From positions 1 to 64,000 of the forward strand of contig SADC01000090.1 of NCBI GenBank assembly GCA_004194705.1: a stretch of 64,000 nt of DNA, read 5' to 3'. This document shows positions 32,801-47,341 of this stretch, piece by piece. A model generated the notes under the pieces. It was not told the DNA's origin. It searched no databases and worked only from the letters and a program-made list of their open reading frames with translations. This stretch comes from Ditylenchus dipsaci (taxonomy: Eukaryota > Nematoda > Chromadorea > Rhabditida > Anguinidae). The position numbers and the translations under genes are program-made. Numbering within the stretch: the first letter of the stretch is position 1; every line of letters starts with the position of its first letter.

Positions 32801-35478
32801 TGTATAAGGAAGTTTTCCGCGTTGTGGAGACGGCTGTACAAAATTTGGTAACAAAACATTTTGGTAACAGCGAAATTTGGTAACAAACATTTCGGTAACA
32901 GCGAAATTTGGTAAGAGCGAAATTTGGTAACAAATTTTTTGATAACGGCGAATTTCGGTAACAAATTTTTTGGTAACAGCGGAATTTAGTAACAAACATT
33001 CTGGTAACGGTTACGGAATGCAGCTTCTAATTGTTCTTGCTCTTTTTTTATTCGCGCCTTATTCCACTTTTGCATAAATTGCACAAAACCTAAAATTGAA
33101 TTCTAGGCCTTGTTTTGTTAGAAACCGAGTCGAAAAGTCCGTACAGAAGTTCAATGATTAGGAAATTTTTTTGAATTCCTGGGCACCACCTCTTATTAGT
33201 ATATGGAACTCTACTCCACGTAAACACTCAAAATTATAATAAAAATAAGATATGCACCTAGGTGGATTAGAACCAGCAACCTCGGCGGTGGCGGTTCTAG
33301 TAAACAATACGTTTCCATTTTTTGCCTTGGTCCCTCCTGTTGCTTTTTTTTTAAAACAGCTTGGTCCACCTGTTGTTTTGATAGTAATCATGGTCAAGGT
33401 GATCATGTTAACCATAATCACCATAAATTATTATATTCACCATATGGCGGTGGCTATCCAAGTGGTACACCAGGTATTGAAGTTGGGGTATGTGAAATCG
33501 AAACTTTGGGCTTAACAAACCCAATTCCCCACACAATTTTAAGTTAGAAAAATGGCTTATTTTTTATTTTTAAGAAATTTTAATTTTTCAGGTTTGGGTT
33601 TTGGTTTGGATATTTAGGGTGGTTTTAGGGTACTTTGGGTGGTTTAGGATGGTTTGGGGTAGTTTGGACACCATCTGAAAATATCAATTTACTTAGATCC
33701 CACGTTGAAATCAGCAAAAACAAAAAATTCGGCGGAAAAATGTCCGACGGAAAAATGTCCGATCCCTATTAGAATATTCAGAAAAAGGAAAGTACAAAAA
33801 GGTAGAAAAGTTCTTAGCAAATCGGGATTTAAGAAAAGAATGCCTTAGCAAATTAATTCTTAACAAATGGGCGCCTTAGCAAAAAAATTCTTAGCAAAAC
33901 GACCGCTTAACAAAAAAAATTCTTCGCAAAACGACTGCTTAGCAAATCGACCACTTAGCAAAACACCACTTAAATTTCGGGGTACAGCCCTTTAAAATTC
34001 ACCGTTACCAAAAACTTTCTTATTAAACCCTTTACCAAAATGTTTGTTACCAAATTTCGCTGTTACCAAAATGTTTTGTTACCAAATTTCGCTGTTACCA
34101 AAATGTTTTGTTACCAAATTTCGTACAGCCGTGGAGACTGCAGCCTGCTGAAAAGTTAGCTTCCCGAATAACCCCAAAATAGTCCTATTTCCTTTCAGTC
34201 GATTTGCTTTTTTGATTTATTTCTGTCGGAAACCTAGCTGTAACCTGTGTTTTGAAAACCAAGTCTTCGTTTCTTAATGCAAGTCGACAAACTGATTTTG
34301 TGCTATCCTATTTCAGAGGCCCACTGATGTAAACCCACTTTTAGAAACAAAACTTACCTTTTCTCCAGTATGAGTTCTCATATGAGCAGCAATCTTGGAG
34401 GGGTGGCGCAGAAAAAGTCCACAAAAATCACAAAACTTTGTCTAAATTTAATTTTCCAATTGTAGAATGATTTTAATTGTGAAAAGCTAAAACACAACTA
34501 ACAGTGGGTCCTTTCCTTCCAAAATCTTGTGCGATGAGCGTCGTTTGACCATCATCTCCCTCACCCTCTTGTTCTCCCAACATACATTGTGTTGGAATGA
34601 CTTGTTCCTCTTCATACTTTCCATCTTTGACACATTCAAAGTATTCATAGTTGTTATTATGATGTTCTTGGCCATAGTTGGATAGCACAGTCAACTGGTC
34701 TTCATATTCATAGCTCTGATCCACATAATTAACACCTGATTTGGATGGAAAGAGTACATGTTCGGAATAGTCAAAACTACTCTCCAGATGGTCGTCTTGC
34801 CAGTGCCTAAGTGAGTAGCCTGTATTCTTGATCAGTGGTGGTTCTTGTTGGAGAGAAGATCTCTCAGCCACTCCATTGATGATGTTGTCCAGATGTTGGC
34901 TGGATGATGATGAACTGTTATTGTTGCCCTTTCGCTTGTCTCTTGTGACCCTAAATACATTTTTGAATTCTGAACAAATCGACCTTTATATTTTTATTAT
35001 ACTACAAGACTTGTTTGAAGACCGTTTCCAACTGCTTGTGAAATAAAAAGGAGAATGGACGGGATTTTTGATACCACTCCCTTTGGATGCGCATGAAATT
35101 GTTTTACTAATATACCTCCCTACTAATATACCTAAATACCTCCGACTGGTTGAAGAAAGATGAATATATTAATTGCATAGAAAATGCCGTTACAAAAGAA
35201 AGCTTATTGGAAAGAATACATCCAGGTAAAGATCCCACAGCGAAGAAAGGAAAAACTGAGGATTACCTGTTTGGTGGGTCAGTTCTTTGTAATTGAGAAT
35301 TAGGCTTTCGGTAGATAAGGTTTTGCTGTGGGCTATTCAGCTTGGGTGAATACTGGAAGTGGACTTGATGGTTCAAAGTGCCGACAACCTCCTCTTTACT
35401 ACCCTCCTGATCCGCACAGACAACAAAATCGTTGGTAAAAGGATGATTTTGATGAGTGTTATCCAAGAAACAATCCAT
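29843..35478 (-). CDS. Two-cluster C2H2 zinc-finger protein
   Basis: Seven exons: 35478-35267, 34950-34503, 34441-34358, 32768-32597, 32538-32147, 32096-32010, 29946-29843. All phases agree and give about 499 residues if one missing C near 32625-32632 is allowed for. The N-terminal ~220 residues are acidic and Gln/Ser/Tyr-rich, typical of activation regions. Cluster one is CDFC (with RHPSKI), CDIC and CTLC fingers. A 110-residue linker follows, then cluster two: CTDC (with KHPSKI), CDEC, and a CTWDC finger ending HAGIKR at TGA. The layout matches the gene at 6370-13475, so the two look like tandem paralogues. An acceptor-like ATTTAG lies just upstream of the start codon. The last intron holds a 2-kb nested transposon and the third a foldback element. 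Confidence 0.8.
30340..30610. mobile_element. Deletion derivative of the 59.4-63.9 kb transposon
   Basis: The words aactctggtatgcat, catgcatccagagtcac, tctaaggtatgtgggtgtgc and, on the other half, gcgcgcactcacttacct and gagcaagactcttgatcaaa match inner parts of the left (60255-60370) and right (63575-63650) terminal repeats of the large element. Here the two halves are joined directly with no gene between. The outermost terminal sequence is not visible. Confidence 0.7.
30731..31309. mobile_element. Foldback element with TTGCCAAAACGAAAA arrays, 8-bp TSD
   Basis: An exact 8-bp duplication TCTGAACC flanks it (30723-30730, 31310-31317). Ends GGCTAGGGGAAGATTGCC and the reverse complement lead straight into arrays of a 15-16 bp unit (gccaaaacgaaaatt). 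There are about nine copies on the left (30747-30868) and about eighteen on the right in inverse (31019-31262). The 150-bp loop contains no gene. Array copy number differs twofold between ends. Confidence 0.93.
31600..31725. repeat. 14-15 bp array, TTAGACACAAACGG
   Basis: The unit ttagacacaaacggt is repeated about seven times with small changes. It resembles the unit of the foldback element at 27982-28715 (gggacacaaacggcc). No inverted partner was found nearby, so it may be a solo terminus. Confidence 0.65.
33180..33480 (-). repeat. tRNA-derived SINE, antisense
   Basis: On the minus strand a B-box-like GCTGGTTCTAATCCACC lies near 33259-33277. The region shares aaacactcaaaattataa and atgcacctaggtggat with the copy near 44040-44100. 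Both copies are followed by tatccaagtggt. This is a recurring SINE family, here inside a foldback element. Confidence 0.55.
33800..33970. repeat. Array of TTAGCAAAACGACC words
   Basis: A 14-25 bp unit (cttagcaaaacgaccgc, ttcttagcaaa) is repeated about eight times. It contains the AAAACG core seen in several other foldback units. No inverse copy is nearby. Confidence 0.6.
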
Positions 35479-35499
35479 CTGTTGCTGCTAAATATTGGA

Positions 35500-36030
35500 C
35501 CATTAAAACCTGTTGCGAAAATATTGCAATAGAAAAAACGTCAGTTCAGGCGTGATATCTACCAGGGAACCTCAAGTAGTGCCTTTTTAAGGGCAAGCCC
35601 GTACGTTTCAGAAAGTTAAGGCGGGGGACCAGCAAATTTTCTTGAGTCGTTCTATTTTTCACATATTTTGCGTCAATTCTGATATTGATGACCTTATGCT
35701 AATTTCAAAAAACTGGGCAGAAAACATCAAAAAGTTCAGATGAGAGCGCGTGTAAAAAATTTGCGAGAAAGAAAAAACTGCTGGTCCCCGCCTTTTATCC
35801 GTGCAGATTCTTGTAGAGCACCCTGAATTATATTAAAGGAGGGTGGGTACATTTTATAGTCCGAATGATTCGAATACCACTACGTGCATGCATACTTTTT
35901 TTGACTATTTTTTGATCTTTTTTTTCTTTTTCCCTATTCATTAATTTTTTAATTAGTAAAAACAATAGTATTAATAGCTCTAAATTAGCAGACATGTGTT
36001 AGATCCAGGGTTTGCAGTTTTTTCTGGAAG
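35500..36030. other. No gene recognised
   Basis: Sequence between the zinc-finger gene start and the next repeat. It is AT-rich with short open frames lacking motifs. No promoter element can be assigned with confidence. Confidence 0.4.
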
Positions 36031-36039
36031 TCCGACAGA

Positions 36040-36290
36040 AAATGCTAGTAAGCCATTTTTGCCCTAACTTTATCTAGTCTAGTAAAAACAAAATGTCACA
36101 CTAGCATTTACAAAAGTTTGATTTTGCGGGATATATCTACTAGCATTTCTAAAAGTCTAGCAAAATCAAAACGCCGAGCTCGCATTTACAAAAGTTTGGT
36201 TTCACCGCGAGATGTTTACTAGCATTTTCAAAGGTCTAGTAAAAACAGATCAGCAAGCTAGCATTTACGAAAGTTTGATTTTCACTTTTC
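36040..36290. repeat. Degenerate tandem repeat with CTAGCATTTACAAAAGT
   Basis: The word ctagcattt(a/c)naaaagt(t/c)t recurs about every 55-65 bp (near 36100, 36150, 36180, 36210, 36260), alternating with ctagtaaaaacaaaa-like segments. Copies are diverged. Confidence 0.5.
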
Positions 36291-36299
36291 GCTTCTCAT

Positions 36300-37430
36300 T
36301 TTCTTGCTTCACATATTTTACATACCGTGCTTTTTCTTATAGACACCTCTAGTACGCCCTGTTCTCCCTGTTGATTTTTCAGCTCGTATATAGGTGATGG
36401 GTAAGCCAGAATAATGTCTTTCTTATTTTTTAGGTTGTTCGGGAAACATGGCCTAGGCTTGCGGTTGAAAAAATTAAAGATTTAAAATTTTCAATAATAT
36501 CTTTGATAACATCTCTACTTTATTACAACAAATTTTTAATTTTAATCATTCAAAACCAACTTGATGGCCGTCTTCATCATTTAAGTCTACATGGTTCTCA
36601 CCGACTGGTTGTAAATTCATCAGCACAGCCGAAAATGTTCTTAAGAAATTCATTTAAAAAAGTGCAAACTTTTTCAGTTAGACAGCCAAATATTGTCCGC
36701 AGTTACCTAAATCACTGATGCCGGCCTCAATAAATCAGAAATTTAAAAATAGCAAATAATATTTTATTCTTTCAAACAAGCCAACTTTAATATTACCAAC
36801 AATTATCAACAACAACAAAAAAAAACAAGGCTAGTAGAAACTTAGAAAAAAAAACAAAAAGGCCAAAGGTATGTTGTTCCAAATCTAAATTTGATAAGCG
36901 TAGGTTTAGCCTAAAAGAAGTAGGATACCGTATTTTCTCTATCAAACCTCCATGGGGATTCTTTTTCAACCCTCGAAAAATCCGGAAATCGTCAATCAAA
37001 AATGGAAAATTCCATCTTTTAGGGTATCTGGGTACCATTTCAGCTTGGTTTACTTTGGTGCCTCCTAGGAAAAAGTGAAGTTAAAAAAAATCCGAAAAAC
37101 TTCCTTCTCACACTTGTTTTCAAATTTTCTATTATTTTTAGTGCCTTAAAACTATTCAGACATTGAAAAACGAGGTTTTGGCTCTGCTGACAAAGTGAAC
37201 TCTAGCCAGGTTTTTTTAAACCCAAATAAGTTCTGAAGCTCGTATTCTGAATTCCAGTTTCTAAATAACACAAGGCACGCCCAATAGCAAACAACTACAA
37301 AAAGATAGTTACAAAAAGACCATGATCTGCAGAAATATAATTACCCCTCACTGAAAGGCATTTATCATTTGCTAGCAGTAGCCCTCTGCTTTGTAATGGG
37401 TTGGAAGTGGTGCCATGTGTTTCATCTTTT
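36300..37430. other. No gene recognised; one-sided MITE remnant
   Basis: A CCGTATTTTCTCTATC end of the family seen at 13693 begins near 36930, without a clear partner. The rest is AT-rich and shows no conserved frame on either strand. Confidence 0.4.
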
Positions 37431-37433
37431 TGT

Positions 37434-40435
<3,002 letters not shown>

Positions 40436-40904
40436 TTCTGCTAGTTATCTCACCCAAAAGGCAGGAAAAGACCTTACAATGCGTGCAAATCACGGCATGA
40501 AAAAACAATTTTCAGCAAAAATTAATTTTTGAAGTTGCGCGAATATTTTTGATAAGCTTGATAGTACAGTTTGGTAATAGCTTTGAGACAATCTGGTTCC
40601 GTTTTTTATGCATTCAAATTGAATAACTGAAGGATTTTTTTTATTGTAATGGCGCAATTGTTTATTTAATGTCTTCCTTCTTTGTTTGATCAGCGTGTTG
40701 GCTTGATTCCCATTTTTAGAAATTTTAGTCATTGTTTGTTGTATTTGTTACACAATGGCCAGTGGCCACTTTGTTGTAAATCAGGGTCAGCCATGTGTTG
40801 AAAGGAATTTCAAAAGCGTTTTTTGAAATTAAAATTATGCTTGTGTACATTTTCGTCGTGAATTTAATTCCATCTAATTTCAGCGAAGTGCATTCAAAGC
40901 AGAA

Positions 40905-43441
40905 ATGTCGACAGCCCTCTTTGGAAATTTGACGAATGAGGAATTGCGAAGTGAGTTGGAAAAGCACGGCGTGGAGGTTGGACCTCTTACAACAACAACG
41001 CGAAAGGTCTATGAGGTGATATTTTTTTTGAAATTTAACACTTTCAGATTGAAAATATGATTTACCATTTAGATCAAGCTCCTGAAGATTGTGCAGAAGA
41101 AGGATAATGCAGAAGAATTTGTGCAGAATCTTTCTTTTTCGGACAAGAGCAGCCGTGGTACCACTCCTGAGCCGAATGCTATGCCTGCTGCTAATGGTGA
41201 TGCTGGGAACAACGGGTTCATGTCTTTGCGCAGTGGTTCTCCGATGGCCAGGAACGGCTCTCCAGTAGTTCGAAATGAGTCTCCTTTGGCTCGCAATGGC
41301 TCTCCGACGCTTGGAAATGGTCCATTCGCTGGGAATGGAGTTTCGACAGAGAATTCTAAGAAAGTTGCCTTGAGAAATGCCAGAGAAAAGAAGCTTTTGT
41401 TGAATAACACATCGGTACTAAAAACTTTCCAATTTTTTAACTATGGGGCACGCACATGTTTTTTCTTTAGAAATCATGCATCGTGTCATTGTGTTTGTAT
41501 AACCCACTTTAATGTTGAAAATTTAAATAACCGCTCAAAATGCATCGCTGAAAATTAGTTCCATTTTCGATTGTTTACTTGAAATCATCTATTGTTTACA
41601 TATCGCGGAGTGAAAATCCGGCCTAAAACATTATCATTTTCTTACGGTACATATCCTTTGCGTAGCCTTTGCACCTCACACTCAGGTTTTTTGCAAGTCT
41701 CGATAAGCGAGGGCTGAAATTGAGAAACATAATATTGATACGAACTAAAACATTTACTTATGATCATGAATGAATTGACGACGTTTTTAATGCCTAACCC
41801 GGTAATGGCTCCTTCACGACGCAAGTGTAAATGATTTTTGCATCGTGAAGACACCTTATTTTTACACTTACATTAAAACTTACATTTACACTTACGCTTA
41901 CCCCTTCACGATACGAATGTAAATGCAAATTAAATGCAAGTGTTTTCAAAGAATACTAAAAGTGCTTTATTGATAGCGAGGAGTTTAACGTTAGTTATAT
42001 AAACTCAAAAATTGGTATTTGGGTAAAAAACTGACTTTTGGAAATAAAAGGGAGGGTAAGTCAAAAATTTACATTTACATTCGTTTTGTGAATGCGTAAG
42101 TGTAAATAAAAGTTCAAATGTAAATGTTTGTGGCATCGTGAAGACCCTTAGATTGACAGTTATATTTACACTTACGTCGTGAATGAGCCATAAAATAAAA
42201 TTTGCGATGCCACAAGTGCATGTTTTTAATGCTTGATGATGTGCGTAGTCCATGGCTAAAAGTCTTTAAAGGGGGGGGTTGGACTTTATATACGCATCGC
42301 CTTTTGTCGAAAGTTCTAGCCCTCTGGGGTTGTTTTAATTTAATTTTTTAGTAAGTTTTTTGACTTTTAGGCCCAAAAGTAGTCGAGCAATCGATTGCAA
42401 CCATTTCCAGCACTGCCTTGCTGTCAGCAACTGCCTCAATTTTACGATTTTCGGCAATGCCTACCAAAATCAAAGGAAACTAGCCAAAATGATGCGTACT
42501 AGGGACTGAGATTTTTTGCGATTTCAATTTACATTATTTTATACAACCGTATGCTGAAAATGACGGCAAGAAGCAGGGCTAAATTTTGAGTGTAAGGTTG
42601 CAAATGAGTATGTAAATTAAAATTAGGGAAAAACGTCAGTTCCAGGATACTACCGAAAAGTACTGGTATAGTCCTATTGAGGATTTCACGGAATCGGATT
42701 TTTTATATTTTAGCCCTGACTTTATACCAACTTTCATCTGTATGATATCTCAAATGAAAGCCCAGAAGCTTGGCTACATTTTGACACTAAACTTGTAAAT
42801 AAAAGGATAAAAAAATAAGGTCTGCAGCCTGTGGTAGTCGAACCTGTGACCTAAGGCGATGCTTATATAAAGTTTCCCCTCCCCTTTAAATATAATTTTT
42901 AGGAGGTTTTTGTGGCTGTTCAGGAGTCGTCTGTTGGCACTGCCACCATGAACACCAGTATCGGACAGATTTTTTCTCGGGTAGCTTTTTCTTTTTTTGA
43001 TAAGCAATTTCTAAAGTGAGTTAATTTTTTTTTCAGCAGAAGACCTCGATTGAGGACCATAACAATGATTACTCGGATGATGGTGGTAATGAGAGTGCCA
43101 GAATTCTGTCGCCAGAAGAAGTTGCTAAGTTCAGATCTGGGTTCTCTTCCCTCAACAATACCGATGAGCTAATTTCGGGCATTGCTTGTGCCACTTCGGA
43201 AGCCAGTTCGTCCATGTTCTCGCCATACTCTCAGTTGAATGGTCGTAGCAAGCGTCGTCCCCCTGCGTCTGCGATTGTCGCCAAGCCTGTGGGAGGTGGT
43301 TTCTTTTCCCGTCCTGCTCCCACTTCTGTTTTAATCGTTGCTCTGCTTTGTTTCGCCGTTGGTCTTGCTGTAGTGTTCCAGGCCAACTTGACGCATCTAT
43401 CTGGTTATGGCTCTAGCTACCTGTACAACGATGAGATCTAA
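40905..43441 (+). CDS. Emerin-like LEM-domain inner nuclear membrane protein
   Basis: Four exons: 40905-41015, 41073-41414, 42903-42980, 43037-43441; 311 residues, no frameshift. Residues 5-48 (LTNEELRSELEKHG, then GPLTTTTRKVYEIKLLK) form a LEM domain, the helix pair that binds the chromatin protein BAF. A Ser/Asn/Pro-rich middle includes a GSP repeat region (RNGSP, ARNGSP). Near the end is one hydrophobic segment (LIVALLCFAVGLAVVFQ) that would anchor it in the inner nuclear membrane with a short lumenal tail. One LEM domain plus a single C-terminal membrane span is the emerin/EMR-1 layout, rather than the two-span LEM2/MAN1 type. A TTTCAG lies 31 nt before the ATG, consistent with a spliced leader site. 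Intron 2 (1.49 kb) holds a Harbinger MITE and a SINE. Confidence 0.93.
41806..42190. mobile_element. PIF/Harbinger-type MITE in LEM intron, TAA TSD
   Basis: TAA flanks both ends (41803-41805, 42191-42193). Ends are TGGCTCCTTCACGACG / CGTCGTGAATGAGCCA. Inside, a 6-bp-step word acttacatttacactta is repeated in both arms. No protein. Confidence 0.85.
42815..42885 (-). repeat. tRNA-derived SINE head, antisense
   Basis: On the minus strand GGTCACAGGTTCGACTACC at about 42833-42852 is a good B box; an A-box-like segment lies near 42855-42880. It ends just upstream of the third exon of the LEM gene. Confidence 0.5.
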
Positions 43442-43979
43442 AGAAGGGGATGTCAAAGAAAATTAAATCTACGTTTATCTCTCTTGATTTATCTTCACTA
43501 TTTGTTGCATTTGTCAGTATCATTACCACCTTCATTCTGAAGACATTCGGTTGTAGTGCACATAAAGATATTTTGGAATTTATTAATTTGCTCTCTTTTT
43601 CGGGTCCGCCTCGTTTCCCCTCAAAGTGCGTTTCCCTCAAGCTCGTTTCCCCTCAAAGTTCGTTTCCTCTCAAAGGTCGTTTCCCCTCAAAGGTCGTTTC
43701 CCCTCAAAGGTCGTTTCCCCTCAAAGGTCGTTTCCCCTCAAAAGTCGTTTCCCCTCAAAAGTCGTTTCCCTCAAAATAAGTTCCCTTCAAAATAAGTTCC
43801 CTTCAAAATAAGTAAATAAATAAGTAAAGTTTACCCCGTGGTACCTACCCGAGGGGGTATCCACATCCAGAATCCAAAATTTTAGATTTAGCTCAAAGTA
43901 ATTGAAAACCCAAGCGATTTAATTCAAAATTGCGTTCTGAAAACGGTTAAATTTGAAATGGGAGTCCTCTACTCGAGAC

Positions 43980-44160
43980 TGATTGCACCCAGATGGGGTC
44001 GAACCAGTAACCTTGGGAATGAGTATATGAACTTTTACACCACTTAAACACTCAAAATAATGATAAATAAAGGTATGCACCCAACTGGATTTGAACCATC
44101 ATCCTAGGCGATGTCTATCCAAGTGGTCGTCCACTTGGATCAAAATATTTTTTACGTTTT
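43980..44160 (-). repeat. Two SINE heads in tandem, antisense
   Basis: Minus-strand B boxes lie at about 43990-44010 (TGGTTCGACCCCATCTGG) and 44082-44100 (TGGTTCAAATCCAGTTGG), each followed by remnants of the same body. The second carries the tail tatccaagtggtcgtccac shared with the copy at 33.3 kb. Confidence 0.6.
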
Positions 44161-44200
44161 CGGGTTCCAAAACCATTTTTCTGAACTGATTCGAGCATGC

Positions 44201-44345
44201 TGAAGATGGTTTGACAGTGGTAAAATCACGTTTTATCGAGAAATTTTTGAGTTATTGTGAACTCTTAATTTATCAAAATCAAGAATTTACTATAACTCAA
44301 AAATTTCTTCATAAACGTTATTTTACCACTGTCAAACCATCTTCA
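44201..44345. repeat. 145-bp hairpin
   Basis: The stem tgaagatggtttgacagtgg pairs with ccactgtcaaaccatcttca at the other end, and pairing continues inward through aaaaattt. Ends and size suggest a short MITE nested in the foldback element. Confidence 0.7.
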
Positions 44346-44939
44346 GTGTGCTATAATTAGTGCAGAAAAAGTATTTTAGAAGCCGAGAACGTAAGCAAAA
44401 AATTTTTGATCCAAGTGGACGACCACTTGGATATTGTATCCGCGGGGATATTGTGGCCCAGGGATATTGTGTCCGTGTCCGAAAATATATATAGACGATT
44501 GAAAATTTTCTATAACACAATAAGAGTGAATATTTTATTTTTGACGTACAAGTGGTTACAAAAACATTATTCGAAAAGTCTTTGGGACTAAAATAAAACC
44601 AACGATATTTCATGCTTTTTGTATTACATTAGTTTATTTTGATCGAATTGTTTTTAGAAAAATTATTTTTAAGGGAATCGACACTTAAGGGGAAACGACC
44701 TTTGAGGGGAAACGACCTTTGAGGGGAAACGAACTTTGAGGGGAAACGAGCTTGAGGGGAAACGCACTTTGAGGGAAACGAACTTTGAGGGGAAACGAGC
44801 TTGAGGGGAAACGCACTTTGAGGGGAAACACCCGTGTCCCCTCTTTTTCGCCCAGACAATAATGTTGGTTGTTTTTTTATTTTGTAGACATTAATTCAAA
44901 ATAATAAACCACCTGCGGAAATGCGTCAAAATTACGGTA

Positions 44940-45080
44940 CGTGACAAAGCGCCCTAAGTCCAAAACGCCCTAACAGGCCGAACCGCACTAGATCGAGAAA
45001 AAGGAACAAAATGCCTAGGTCGAGCAAAAAGGACAAAACGCCCAAAATTAGTAAGAAAGGGGTAAAACGCACTTTTTAAA
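44940..45080. repeat. Degenerate array of CCAAAACGCCCTAA words
   Basis: A 14-18 bp unit (gtccaaaacgccctaa, ggacaaaacgcccaaa, ggtaaaacgcac) is repeated about seven times. No inverse array was found within the window. Confidence 0.5.
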
Positions 45081-45431
45081 ACAAAGGAGACTAAATTTTT
45101 GCAATTAGATACATGTATTGTATTTACTGATACACGTTTGAGCTCGTCCTAACGTACGCTAGCCTACCCTTGCTGAAGCTTTAAAAACTAAACACCAAGT
45201 AAAACTACAAAATACCACTGAGTAAATTACTTCTAAAAATTACTAATAAGTTCTAAAAATTTTTTATCCTTGACGGTCAATTGAAGGTCCTTAAGCACCT
45301 GATTACTAGCACCTACGCAATTGGGTACTAGCATTTGAATAGGATTGAGTTTTGGTCCGATTTTTTCAGTGGCAAACCCTGTAGGTAATACGCACATCAC
45401 ATTTTTTCTAACGAACAGCTTAAAAGCAGAG

Positions 45432-46429
45432 GGTTATGCGTAATCTGTGCGCCGTAATCTGTGCGCCGGTAATGTGTGCGCCAGTAAAGTGTGCGCCAGT
45501 AATGTGTGCGCCAGTAAAGTGTGCGCCAGTAATGTGTGCGCCAGTAATCTGTGCGCCGTAATCTGTGCGCCTGTTATGTGTGCGCCAGAATATGTATGAT
45601 AACGATAGCTACCTAAGATGGTATCCTGAATACGTGTAGATACGTTCCTAACAGGTATGCACATCCAGATAGATGATTATCGATAAACCTTGGGGAAATA
45701 CCTTGGCGTTATGTATATATCTTCTGAACACATATAAGCACAACCCCCGGTGGTCTATGTACAATAGTGTTAATCTATATTCAATAGCTAAGATCGACTT
45801 TGAATGACCCAAAACCCTTTTTTAATGGCCCGATCTAAAGGCTTGATCCAGATCCACCCTAAATGCTTTTAATCAACTTTCAGTGGTCTTCATGTTATTG
45901 TGTTGGGCAAGGGGTTGATCGCTTTTTGCCCAAGACCAGCACACTCCCCGTTGCAAGGGATAAGCAAACATGTGTGATTATGTTGGATTTTGAATGTGGA
46001 TAGCTGTTTAGGGAAGGTGCCCAGCTGGTTTTCCTACCTACCCTGAGACTTCTTAGTTCTCTAAAAACTATTTGAGCCAAGAAAAAAAGGTTTGCCACCA
46101 CCGGGATTCAAACCTGTAACATTAAAAAAATAGAGAATCACTTTACCAGAGGATCAATTTACCTCGGATCAATTTAAGGGTGAAACAGAAACCAGTTATT
46201 CGAATGATCGAATCGTATTCAGGATACCATTCTGGGTAGACATCATTATCATACCTATTCTGGCGCACACATTACCGGCGCACAGATTACGGCGCACAGA
46301 TTACTGGCGCACACTTTACTGGCGCACACTTTACTGGCGCACATATTACTGGCGCACACATTACCGGCGCACAGATCACGGCGCACAGATTACGGCGCAC
46401 AGATTACGGCGCACAGATTACGCATAACC
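45432..46429. mobile_element. Foldback element with GCGCCAGTAATGTGT arrays
   Basis: Ends GGTTATGCGTAATCTGTGCG and the reverse complement (46410-46429) bound it. Arrays of a 15-bp unit (gcgccagtaatgtgt and variants) fill 45441-45590 and, in inverse, 46259-46420. The stretch just inside the arrays is also inverted (gatggtatcctgaatacg; cgtattcaggataccatt). A SINE-like B box lies near 46090. Flanks share AGCAG, but a full target duplication is not clear. Confidence 0.88.
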
Positions 46430-47340
46430 GTTAGCAGCGCTCATATCGGGGCCTTCAGAAGTCAGGCAATTTTTTTCTAAAATCATTTTTTTACCCGCTG
46501 TATATATGAGGAAAGAAATGAAACAACTTTATTCGAAACGGTTGTAATTGAATTGCGACCTCAAACGTCTTAATTTCGATAGTGAATTACTGAATTCCAC
46601 CGCCAAGTTTTTTCATTGTCATTTTATATTGTCACCTCCTGCCCTACCTTGAACCTACACCTAAAAACAAGACGAAAATGATTCCTGTTCAATCCAATTT
46701 TCCCCAGTTATTCTTTTAACTCTACGACTGAGTTGTGGGATTCAAAGTATGTTTTTGATTGAAGATAAGAGCACATGAAATGGTGGTAACAAGAAAAGCG
46801 ACATTTACAGATTTTAACCGTGGCCAAAATCCGGAATCTTCAAATGAAATTGAGTCGAAACAACTGATTTCCATTCATAAATTGCAGATTTTTGCCGCAG
46901 TTAAAATACGCCTACATCCACGAACAACCTATTATTCTGGGTATTCCAAGCCTGTAAATTTCGAACTACTTTGCACCTGTGAAGATGATGTTGCGGTAGC
47001 GATTCTTTTAGTGGCAAATCGTTAGGTCTAATTCTTATAGTGTATCAAGAGCTACCCCTTGGCGTTGTCTTTTAGCAGTCTTTCTAGATTTTATTTAAAA
47101 GAAATCTTGAATGATTCTTCAAACTTATTTATCCGAAATCATAAGCCCACTGGTCGATTTTTTCGTGGAGTAGGATTTGCTATTGACGTGCCTTCCTATA
47201 TAGTTATTGCACACTGCACTCAGTCTTAGCAGTTACTAGGCGTCCGCTTCTTGGTCTCTCTTCATTGCTGCTCATTTTTATAAATGGTTGGATAGTATTT
47301 GTGATAATTGGCTGGACACAGTTCTAAATGCGCGTGATAT
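46430..47340. other. No gene recognised
   Basis: An open frame at 46759-47025 has no domain, no splice context and codon use like its surroundings; I do not call it. No repeat structure was noted. Confidence 0.45.
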
Positions 47341-47341
47341 A

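Larger units (their letters stand above)
32832..34130. mobile_element. Foldback element with GTAACAAATTT arrays, 8-bp TSD
   Basis: A duplication GTGGAGAC flanks it (32824-32831, 34131-34138). Ends GGCTGTACAAAATTTGG / CCAAATTTCGTACAGCC continue into arrays of a ~22-bp unit built on ttggtaacanncgaaatt (left 32850-33005, right 34000-34120). The 1-kb interior contains a SINE (33250 region), degenerate ggtggttt words and a ttagcaaaacgac array (33800-33965). It lies in intron 3 of a zinc-finger gene. Confidence 0.9.
43602..44840. mobile_element. Foldback element with GAGGGGAAACGACCTTT arrays, 9-bp TSD
   Basis: An exact duplication CTCTTTTTC flanks it (43593-43601, 44841-44849). Ends GGGTCCGCCTCGTTTCCCC and the partner ending GGGGAAACACCCGTGTCCC lead into arrays of a 17-bp unit (gtttcccctcaaaggtc; about eleven copies at 43611-43770, nine in inverse at 44688-44828). 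The interior holds two SINE heads, a hairpin and a duplicated gtggtcgtccacttgg palindrome. It begins 160 bp after the LEM-gene stop codon, so it may contribute 3' UTR. Confidence 0.93.

Noticed and set aside
46759..47025. 88-codon open frame on plus strand
   Set aside because: No motif, no splice context, and composition like its surroundings; likely chance.
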